In this document: positions 7,346 through 12,691 of the stretch, piece by piece | How positions within the stretch are numbered: position 1 is the stretch's first letter | Layout of the letters: every line of letters starts with the position of its first letter | NCBI GenBank assembly: GCA_027489915.1 | Contig: JAIXZB010000050.1 | Location: 1-12,691, forward strand | Direction: 5' to 3' | Origin: Rickettsiales bacterium | Lineage (GTDB): Bacteria; Pseudomonadota; Alphaproteobacteria; Rickettsiales; UBA3002 | DNA length: 12,691 nt | Translations under genes and position numbers: made by a program | The notes under the pieces: generated by a model | Told to the model about the DNA's origin: nothing | Databases searched by the model: none | Seen by the model: only the letters and a program-made list of their open reading frames with translations

Positions 7346-7998
7346 GCTATCCCAAGTATTTTATGCGTTTGCAGCGATAGCCTATAGCCATATTGCATGC
7401 AGAGTGACACTGCGTATTCACGATTTTTATGGTTTTGCGTTTCATCCTGCTCATCCATAGGCTGTAGATATACAGGAACATTTTCTGCAGATTGGCCTAA
7501 ATCAGGAATAGTTTTGTAGGTTTTATCGCGGCTCGAAACAATGAATTTGAGTGCGCCTGCACGAGCTAATACATCAGGCCGCAAAGAATGATAGCGGCCA
7601 TTGCTGGCTTTGGGCGAGCAGACAATATCAACATCTGCGGGAATATCACGCCAGAGTGTTCCGTTGGTTTCAATTTGCACGATTTTATTCATGGCAAGTA
7701 TGTCTTCGCACAATGGACCGATGGCTTGGCGCATTGGCTCTCCGCCTGTGATAACCACCAAGGGGCAAGAAGTGTGTTTTTCAATTTCAGCGCATATATC
7801 GTTACGTGACATGGGCGCGAATGCTTCAAACTCCGTGTCACAGAAATGACAGGCAAGATTGCAGCCTCCAAGGCGAATAAACACAGACGGCATACCCACA
7901 TACGGCCCCTCGCCTTGCAATGTGGGGAATATTTCGACCACATCGAGCATCGTTCCATCCCCTAGCACGGGTGGGCGAATTGGGTTGCTACCGCGCAT
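7342..7998 (-). CDS. queE: 7-carboxy-7-deazaguanine synthase (radical SAM)
   Basis: It rearranges 6-carboxy-5,6,7,8-tetrahydropterin, the QueD product, to CDG by radical SAM chemistry. With the start used here it has 218 residues. Visible are FPTLQGEGPYVGMPSVFIRL (24-43), the [4Fe-4S] motif CNLACHFC (Cys46, Cys50, Cys53), a CxxxCxxC spacing normal for many QueE proteins, and VITGGEPMRQ (82-91), the SAM-binding GGE motif. Two starts compete: ATG 7998, with AAGG nine bases upstream, and ATG 8025 in the same frame (nine residues longer), whose AAGG lies about 12 bases away. I prefer 7998 because recognisable family sequence begins just after it and because it leaves 57 bases to the divergent metZ start. 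First gene of queE-queC-queF; its stop overlaps the queC start. Confidence 0.92.
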   Translation of the reverse strand: MRGSNPIRPPVLGDGTMLDVVEIFPTLQGEGPYVGMPSVFIRLGGCNLACHFCDTEFEAFAPMSRNDICAEIEKHTSCPLVVITGGEPMRQAIGPLCEDILAMNKIVQIETNGTLWRDIPADVDIVCSPKASNGRYHSLRPDVLARAGALKFIVSSRDKTYKTIPDLGQSAENVPVYLQPMDEQDETQNHKNREYAVSLCMQYGYRLSLQTHKILGIA

Positions 7999-8055
7999 TC
8001 CCTTTGACCTTTTGATAGTATCCATGATTGATAGTGGCCTTGAGGTACAACGCAC
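7999..8055. promoter_or_regulatory. Divergent queE/metZ spacer, probable back-to-back promoters
   Basis: This short spacer must serve both the queE operon and the metZ operon unless promoters lie inside coding sequence. On the plus strand TTGACC (8004-8009) matches a -35 box at 5 of 6 positions, but the best -10-like hexamer, GATAGT (8030-8035), is 20 bases away, which is too far for a good promoter. GAGG at 8042-8045, ten bases before the metZ ATG, is the likely ribosome-binding site. There is no room for a SAM-II or preQ1 riboswitch. Confidence 0.3.
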
Positions 8056-9264
8056 ATGACAGACAAACAAGCAAAAAACCACTCATCCTCTATGCACCCT
8101 GACACCTCTTTGGTGCATGGCGGCGTGATGCGCAGCCAGTTTGGTGAAGTGAGCGAAGCTATATTCATGAATTCGGGCTTTTGTTATGATAGCGCCGAAG
8201 TGGCTGAATCACGCTTCAACGGCGTTGCGCCCGGATTTGTCTATAGCCGCTACCTGAACCCCACCCTTGCCATGTTAGAAGAGCGCCTGTGCCTTCTGGA
8301 AGGTGCTGAAAAATGCTGTGTGGTGGCAAGCGGTATGGCAGCTGTGTTTGCCAGCATGATGAGTTTTCTAAAAACGGGCGATCATGTGGTGGCTGGACGT
8401 GTGCTGTTTGGCTCGTGTTTTTATATTATTACCCAGATATTTCCTCGCTTTGGTATTACGTATGAGCTGGTTGATGCACGAGCTATAACTGCATGGGAAA
8501 AAGCCCTAAGCAAACCGACTGCGGCTGTGTTTATTGAAAGCCCTGCCAACCCTAATTTGGAGCTAACAGATATCAAATCCGTTGCAGCGCTTGCCAAAAA
8601 AGCAGGGGCGCGGGTGATAGTGGATAATATCTTTGCAACCCCACATCACCAGAAACCTCTCGATTTAGGGGCGGATGTGGTGGTGTATTCAACCACCAAA
8701 CACATGGATGGTCAGGGCCGCACATTGGGTGGAGCTATTTTGGGAAGCAAAGATTTTATCGAAAATGTGGTAACACCGTTTCACCGCCACACTGGCCCCG
8801 CACTGAGCCCATTCAATGCATGGGTAATACTCAAGGGGCTCGAAACATTCAGCTTGCGCATGGAGCGCCACAGCGGCAATGCCGAGAAGCTGGCCAGATT
8901 ATTGGACACGCACCCTAAAATCAGCCGCACGATCTACCCTGGGCTTGACTCGCACCCTCAACATGCACTTGCAAAAACGCAAATGCATAATGGCTTCGGC
9001 AATCTGATTGCGTTTGAGGTAAGAGGAGGCAAAGAAGCGGCTTTTACGTTACTCAATGCGCTTGAGATAATACTTATTTCTAATAATTTGGGTGATGCCA
9101 AAAGCTTGATGACCCATCCCGCCACCACTACCCATAGCAACATGAAGCCAGAGGAACGCGCAAGCATCGGCATTAGCGATGCAATGCTGCGGCTTTCGGT
9201 TGGTATTGAGCATAGCGATGATTTGCTGCGCGACTTATCGCAAGCATTGGATGCAGTGAAATGA
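8056..9264 (+). CDS. metZ: O-succinylhomoserine sulfhydrylase
   Basis: A PLP enzyme of the Cys/Met metabolism family that makes homocysteine directly from O-succinylhomoserine and sulfide, bypassing cystathionine. It has 402 residues. The Schiff-base lysine is Lys215 in YSTTKHMDGQGRTLGG; Asp190 (VIVDNIFATP) contacts the PLP ring nitrogen; Tyr64 and Arg66 (YSRYLNPT) fit the phosphate-binding residues; ASGMAAVFAS is at 91-100; the C-terminal SNNLGDAKSLMTHPATTTHS signature is intact. The KHMDGQGR form of the lysine motif is typical of MetZ rather than of cystathionine gamma-synthase or lyase, but the substrate (succinyl or acetyl ester) is inferred. It is divergent from queE and overlaps the next gene as ATGA. 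Methionine made through this step feeds SAM, which QueE and QueA use. Confidence 0.92.
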   Translation: MTDKQAKNHSSSMHPDTSLVHGGVMRSQFGEVSEAIFMNSGFCYDSAEVAESRFNGVAPGFVYSRYLNPTLAMLEERLCLLEGAEKCCVVASGMAAVFASMMSFLKTGDHVVAGRVLFGSCFYIITQIFPRFGITYELVDARAITAWEKALSKPTAAVFIESPANPNLELTDIKSVAALAKKAGARVIVDNIFATPHHQKPLDLGADVVVYSTTKHMDGQGRTLGGAILGSKDFIENVVTPFHRHTGPALSPFNAWVILKGLETFSLRMERHSGNAEKLARLLDTHPKISRTIYPGLDSHPQHALAKTQMHNGFGNLIAFEVRGGKEAAFTLLNALEIILISNNLGDAKSLMTHPATTTHSNMKPEERASIGISDAMLRLSVGIEHSDDLLRDLSQALDAVK

Positions 9265-9719
9265 AGCCTGTTATTCTGCTATGCGCATTGTTAATGCCAT
9301 TGACTGCTTTTGCCAAAATGGCATTTCCCGTGCAGTATTTTTGCCTTAGCTCAAAAACTACGCACGTAAGTATGCGCCTGCAAATCGCCGATACACAAGA
9401 GCGCATGAGGCATGGGCTTATGTTTCGTAAAACCCTAAAGCCTTATGATGGAATGGCATTTTTCTTTGGTAAAAACCATCGCCCTAAAATGTGGATGAAA
9501 AACACCTTTATTCCGCTCGATATGCTGTTTATTGATAAAAAGGGCAAAGTGGTGCAGATTGCACGTGATACGACTCCGCAATCGGAAGCGATTATCACCA
9601 CCGATACAGACGTAACAACCGTCATTGAATTAGAGGCAGGCCGTGCAGCACGTGAACATATTACAAAAGATACAATGCTTTTGCCTGGCAGGTGCCCTAA
9701 TCCTGCCGCTAAGCATTAG
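9261..9719 (+). CDS. Secreted DUF192 (UPF0127) family protein
   Basis: The biochemical function of the family is not established. The protein has 152 residues. Residues 1-18 form a signal peptide (MKPVILLCALLMPLTAFA), so it should be periplasmic. The DUF192 hallmarks are complete: MRHGLMFR (49-56), a glycine turn before GMAFFF (64-69), the family signature MWMKNTFIPLDMLFID (77-92), GKVVQI (95-100), VIELEAGRA (121-129), and the closing hydrophobic strand around residue 140. The ATG overlaps the metZ TGA in an ATGA junction, so its translation is probably coupled to metZ. The 3' end overlaps the next gene by 77 bases in another frame. Confidence 0.88.
   Translation: MKPVILLCALLMPLTAFAKMAFPVQYFCLSSKTTHVSMRLQIADTQERMRHGLMFRKTLKPYDGMAFFFGKNHRPKMWMKNTFIPLDMLFIDKKGKVVQIARDTTPQSEAIITTDTDVTTVIELEAGRAAREHITKDTMLLPGRCPNPAAKH
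9633..9636 (+). promoter_or_regulatory. Ribosome-binding site deciding the GTG start of the second DUF192-like gene
   Basis: GAGG lies six bases before GTG 9643, inside the upstream gene. The in-frame GTG at 9652 also starts a good signal peptide, but its nearest purine-rich site is about 11 bases away, so 9643 is preferred. There is no ATG in this frame ahead of the signal peptide. Confidence 0.5.
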
Positions 9720-10215
9720 TCAGCCCAGTTTTGCGCAAGTTATTTTTCAGCGTGAAAAGCTGGTTATCAGTGCGCCACCTGTAACTAAAATTATCAAAAC
9801 TCCGAGCAAACCATCGAAGAATAAAGCAGAGGAACCTGCTGCGCTGCGTTTAGATCAGACCTTCATGGTTGAAATCCGATCAGAAGAGGCACTGAATCTG
9901 GAATATATCCATACGCTCAATGATTTAACCGATGATACTGGCGTGATGATAGCGTTCAACGCACCAAGCATTGTGAGTGTACCTACAATGAACGTATATC
10001 AGGCCGTGGACATACTTTTTATTGATGAGGACGGGATTATTCTGCAAATCCTGCCTAATATAGTCCCTGCTCAGATAAACCGAGACATTACGGCGAGTGA
10101 ACCTGTGAGTGCATTTTTGTACTTGAAAGCAGGTGAGGTGAAAAAACGAGATATCCGACCAAAGGATGTGGTGACGCACGGATTATTTAATGCGAAACCC
10201 GTAATTCTTAAGTAG
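9643..10215 (+). CDS. Secreted, strongly diverged DUF192-like protein
   Basis: I do not know its function. The 190-residue product has a signal peptide (about 1-31, ending SQPSFA before QVIFQ), then a Lys/Pro-rich linker (about 47-65), then a domain that can be laid over the preceding gene's product. VPTMNVYQAVDILFID (113-128) falls where the first protein has MWMKNTFIPLDMLFID, keeping Asn, Asp and LFID but losing the Trp-Met-Lys core; GIILQI then matches GKVVQI, and AFLYLKAGEVKKRDI matches VIELEAGRAAREHI. I infer a tandem duplication followed by divergence, or an ancient second family member. The start is a GTG inside the upstream gene, so the whole signal peptide region is read from DNA that also encodes the upstream C-terminus. 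Its TAG directly abuts the acpS stop codon. Confidence 0.75.
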   Translation: MQHVNILQKIQCFCLAGALILPLSISQPSFAQVIFQREKLVISAPPVTKIIKTPSKPSKNKAEEPAALRLDQTFMVEIRSEEALNLEYIHTLNDLTDDTGVMIAFNAPSIVSVPTMNVYQAVDILFIDEDGIILQILPNIVPAQINRDITASEPVSAFLYLKAGEVKKRDIRPKDVVTHGLFNAKPVILK

Positions 10216-10623
10216 TCAACGCGCCTCGATAATGAGATGTGCTGAAGCCATGGGATATTCATCGGTAAGCGTAAGATGTAGGTGTGGTTGCATGCCTTCG
10301 GGAATGAGTCGTTGCATGGCCTTGAGGGCACCGTTGGTAAGCATTAAGGTGGGCTGGCCGGTTGGAAGATTCACCACCTCTATATCGCGCATGAACACAC
10401 CAAAATTAAAACCCGTTCCCACAGCTTTAGAGAACGCCTCTTTAGCAGCAAATCTTTTGGCATAAGTGGAGGCAGTGCCGTTACGAGCACCACCTTTTCG
10501 GCTATGCGCCTTGGCTTGCTCGCGTGCCGTGAATACACGCTGCTCAAATTTAGCCCCAAACCTTGCAAGCGATTGCTCGATACGTCGTATATCCACGTGA
10601 TCGCTACCGGTGCCTACTATCAT
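10216..10623 (-). CDS. acpS: Holo-[acyl-carrier-protein] synthase
   Basis: It transfers 4'-phosphopantetheine from CoA to the serine of apo-ACP, needed for fatty acid synthesis. The protein has 135 residues, normal for AcpS. The Mg2+ ligands are visible: Asp8 in MIVGTGSDHVDI and Glu62 in RFAAKEAFSKAVGTG, the two signatures of the phosphopantetheinyl transferase family. Its ATG overlaps the pdxJ stop as ATGA. In many alphaproteobacteria the order continues pdxJ-acpS-lepB-rnc-era; here acpS is the last gene and its stop abuts, with no gap, that of the convergent DUF192-like gene. Confidence 0.95.
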   Translation of the reverse strand: MIVGTGSDHVDIRRIEQSLARFGAKFEQRVFTAREQAKAHSRKGGARNGTASTYAKRFAAKEAFSKAVGTGFNFGVFMRDIEVVNLPTGQPTLMLTNGALKAMQRLIPEGMQPHLHLTLTDEYPMASAHLIIEAR

Positions 10624-11342
10624 GCCGCATCCATGAGTTTACGCATATGATGTATCGCTTCAGGTATGCCGATAAACATAGCTTCGCCCATTAGAAAATG
10701 GCCAATATTTAGCTCAACTATATCTTTTACAGCGGCGATGGGGGTTACGTTTTCATAACGCAGCCCATGGCCAGCATGGCATTCTAGCCCTGCTGCGGTG
10801 GTAAGTGCAGCAATGTGTCTAATCGCAGCAAGCTCAGTAGCTTGAACTTCATCTTCGCTTTCACAATAGGTTCCCGTATGAAGCTCCACAGCGTTTGCGC
10901 CGATAGCGTGAGAGGCCTCTAATTGGGCTTCCACAGGATCTATAAAGAGGGATACGCGAATACCTACTGCAAGAAATGGTTTGATATATTCAGCAAGAAA
11001 AGCACGCTGTGATACGATATCAAGCCCACCTTCGGTGGTGCGTTCTTCGCGCTTTTCAGGCACCAGACACACAGCATTCGGCATGGTGGCAAGGGCAATA
11101 CGCTGCATTTCTTTGGTTGCTGCCATTTCAAAATTCAGTGGCACGGAAAGTTGCGCTTTTAGTGCGGCAATATCTGCATCACGAATATGGCGCCTGTCTT
11201 CGCGAAGATGAGCTGTGATGCCGTCAGCTCCTGCTTGTTCAGCTAGCAATGCAGCCCTTACAGGATCGGGGTGAAGCCCACCACGTGCATTGCGTAGCGT
11301 GGCCACATGGTCAATATTTACTCCTAAACGCAGGTGTCGCAT
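10620..11342 (-). CDS. pdxJ: Pyridoxine 5'-phosphate synthase
   Basis: It condenses 1-deoxy-D-xylulose 5-phosphate with 1-amino-3-phosphohydroxyacetone to pyridoxine 5'-phosphate in the DXP-dependent vitamin B6 route. The protein has 240 residues and is a TIM barrel. Diagnostic stretches are LGVNIDHVATLRNARGG (6-22), ITAHLREDRRHI (42-53, His45 and Arg47), NFEMAAT with Glu72, ELHTGTYC (153-160), and CHAGHGL (188-194) with His192 matching the catalytic His near 193 in E. coli. ATG 11342 follows the rsh stop by three bases, with GAGAGG nine bases upstream lying in the last rsh codons. Its product feeds PLP, the cofactor of MetZ on the facing operon. Confidence 0.97.
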   Translation of the reverse strand: MRHLRLGVNIDHVATLRNARGGLHPDPVRAALLAEQAGADGITAHLREDRRHIRDADIAALKAQLSVPLNFEMAATKEMQRIALATMPNAVCLVPEKREERTTEGGLDIVSQRAFLAEYIKPFLAVGIRVSLFIDPVEAQLEASHAIGANAVELHTGTYCESEDEVQATELAAIRHIAALTTAAGLECHAGHGLRYENVTPIAAVKDIVELNIGHFLMGEAMFIGIPEAIHHMRKLMDAA

Positions 11343-11345
11343 CGC

Positions 11346-12691
11346 TTAGAGCCTCTCAACAGCTTGAACGACATCTTTAGCGCGCAGCGAGGCAATGATA
11401 TTGCTCAAGTGGCGCACATTCTTGACCTCAATATCAACCAGAATTTCGAAAAAATCGGGCGAGCGATTGGTGATTTTAAGGTTGTTAATATTGCCCATAT
11501 CTTTTGCAATCACGTTTGCAACTGAAGCAAGTGCGGCGGTTTCATGACTTATCACCGCTTTAAGCCGACCAATATAATGCTCATCTGCATTGGAATTATC
11601 CCACGCAACATCTATCCAACGCTCAGGCGTATCGGCGAAATTCTCCAGCGTCTCGCAATCCATGGTGTGAATGGTGATGCCCTTGCCCGTGGTAACGATT
11701 CCAACGATTTTATCACCTGGAATAGCATGGCAACAACCTGCAAAATGAATGGCCATGCCCGGTATAAGGCCTTTGATAGGCATGGCGTATTTACTTGGTT
11801 TACTCGCCTTTTTCTTAAGTTTGGCAAGATTGAAGGGATTCTGCACACCTGCAGATTCGGATTTGCGGGTGTGGAAAACCGCATCAAACACCTGATTGCG
11901 GTTGATAATCCCCTCACCCACATCCGCATATAAATCTTCGGCATGTTTGATTTTGAAAACAGCAAGTGCAGGATCGAGTATTTTATCGGTTAATGTGTGT
12001 CCTTCCTGCGAGAAGGTACGTTGCAGAATAGCTTTGCCAAGCGTTACGTATTCACTACGCTGTTGAGTGCGTATGAAGCGCCGAATTTCCGATTTTGCTT
12101 TGCCTGTAACCACAAATCTTTCCCATGTGGGAGAAGGCGTTTGCGCTTTGGCAGTAATAATTTCCACCTGATCGCCGTTTTTGAGGGCGTGTTTAAGCGG
12201 CACAATACGGCCATTAACCTTGGCCCCAACGCAAGTGAAACCAACGCCCGAATGCACCGCAAAGGCAAAATCGACAGGTGTTGAACCGCGAGGCAGTGCG
12301 ATAATATCGCCCTTAGGGGTAAAGCAGAATACCTGATCGTGATACATCTCGAGTTTGGTGTTTTCCAAAAACTCTTCCGCACCTTCTGACTGCTCTAAAA
12401 TTTCAAGTAATTCACGCACCCAACGATATTGTTTACCCTCGGTTGAAAATTGCTGCCCTGCCTTGTAGCCCCAATGCGCGGCGATACCATATTCAGCAAT
12501 ATCGTTCATTTCATAGGTGCGAATTTGCACCTCCAATCGCTGCTGGCTTGGGCCGATAACGGCGGTATGGATGGACTGATAGCCATTAAGCTTGGGGGTG
12601 GAAACATAATCCTTAAAATGGCCGGGAATAGTGTGGTAACGCTCATGAATAAGCCCCAACACCTGATAACACTCGCCAATCGTGGGAACCA
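11346..12691 (-). CDS. rsh: RelA/SpoT (RSH) family (p)ppGpp synthetase/hydrolase (partial, N-terminus cut by window edge)
   Basis: It makes and degrades the stringent-response alarmone (p)ppGpp. The visible part is 447 residues; the frame stays open to the right edge, so the hydrolase domain and the start of the synthetase domain are missing. Numbering from the first complete visible codon, the synthetase end carries FKDYVSTPKLNGYQSIHT (25-42, with the GTP-stacking Tyr37) and LEVQIRT (52-58, catalytic Glu53), then NDIAEYGIAAHWGYK. The TGS domain lies at about 117-181, the zinc-finger/RIS region with GCCHAIPGDKIVGIV (318-332) and a later DC pair near 345, and the ACT domain at about 371-444. 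A GTG at 12662 is an internal Val codon, not a start. rsh-pdxJ-acpS is an alphaproteobacterial gene order. Whether the hydrolase is active cannot be judged here. Confidence 0.95.
   Translation of the reverse strand, partial: VPTIGECYQVLGLIHERYHTIPGHFKDYVSTPKLNGYQSIHTAVIGPSQQRLEVQIRTYEMNDIAEYGIAAHWGYKAGQQFSTEGKQYRWVRELLEILEQSEGAEEFLENTKLEMYHDQVFCFTPKGDIIALPRGSTPVDFAFAVHSGVGFTCVGAKVNGRIVPLKHALKNGDQVEIITAKAQTPSPTWERFVVTGKAKSEIRRFIRTQQRSEYVTLGKAILQRTFSQEGHTLTDKILDPALAVFKIKHAEDLYADVGEGIINRNQVFDAVFHTRKSESAGVQNPFNLAKLKKKASKPSKYAMPIKGLIPGMAIHFAGCCHAIPGDKIVGIVTTGKGITIHTMDCETLENFADTPERWIDVAWDNSNADEHYIGRLKAVISHETAALASVANVIAKDMGNINNLKITNRSPDFFEILVDIEVKNVRHLSNIIASLRAKDVVQAVERL

Noticed and set aside
7999..8055. 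SAM-II riboswitch before metZ or preQ1 riboswitch before queE
   Set aside because: The spacer is only about 57 bases and shared by two divergent genes. No paired structure of the needed form is visible.
9643..9719. The overlap of the two DUF192-like genes as a frameshifted single gene
   Set aside because: The first protein ends at the normal family C-terminus, and the second begins with its own signal peptide and repeats the domain, so these are two genes.
12660..12662. GTG as a start codon of a shorter RSH protein
   Set aside because: The frame and the conserved synthetase sequence continue upstream to the window edge, so this is an internal valine.
1..12691. Mobile elements, tRNA/rRNA genes, CRISPR arrays, intrinsic terminators
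   Set aside because: I looked on both strands and saw no transposase, inverted terminal repeats, repeat-spacer pattern, tRNA-like sequence or GC-rich hairpin followed by a T-run. Coding sequence fills almost everything.

Overview
The window is a stretch of alphaproteobacterial chromosome. Two syntenic blocks point to this class: mltB-rlpA-dacF-tmk-holB and rsh-pdxJ-acpS are both familiar alphaproteobacterial gene orders. A single bifunctional-type RSH gene, MetZ-type trans-sulfuration and a zinc-less HolB agree. The GC content looks moderate by eye, and no insertion sequence, phage gene, tRNA, rRNA or CRISPR array is visible. Packing is extreme. Thirteen of fourteen genes lie within about 60 bases of a neighbour, several starts and stops overlap as ATGA, and both convergent pairs share or abut stop codons.

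Layout from left to right. Bases 1-5021, minus strand, hold an operon read right to left: mltB (lytic transglycosylase), rlpA (SPOR-domain septal lytic transglycosylase), dacF (D-Ala-D-Ala carboxypeptidase), tmk (thymidylate kinase) and holB (DNA polymerase III delta prime, running off the left edge). The first three remodel periplasmic peptidoglycan; the last two serve DNA replication. A 136-bp divergent spacer (5022-5157) carries a perfect DnaA-box 9-mer and a candidate promoter for this operon. On the plus strand follows a lone sn-glycerol-1-phosphate dehydrogenase-like gene (5158-6201), whose stop codon overlaps that of queF.

Bases 6198-7998, minus strand, hold queE-queC-queF, three consecutive steps of queuosine (preQ0/preQ1) synthesis, tightly coupled. 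A spacer of about 57 bp separates them from a divergent plus-strand operon: metZ (homocysteine synthesis from O-succinylhomoserine), a secreted DUF192 protein, and a second secreted protein that reads as a strongly diverged DUF192 paralogue. The second DUF192 gene starts inside the first. Its stop abuts the stop of acpS. The rsh-pdxJ-acpS operon (10216-12691, minus strand) then makes (p)ppGpp synthetase/hydrolase, pyridoxine 5'-phosphate synthase and holo-ACP synthase; rsh runs off the right edge.

The content is mostly housekeeping. I do not see a convincing new multi-gene system. The least explained items are the tandem DUF192 pair with its overlapping signal peptide, the solitary archaeal-type G1P dehydrogenase homologue, and the DnaA box in the divergent spacer.
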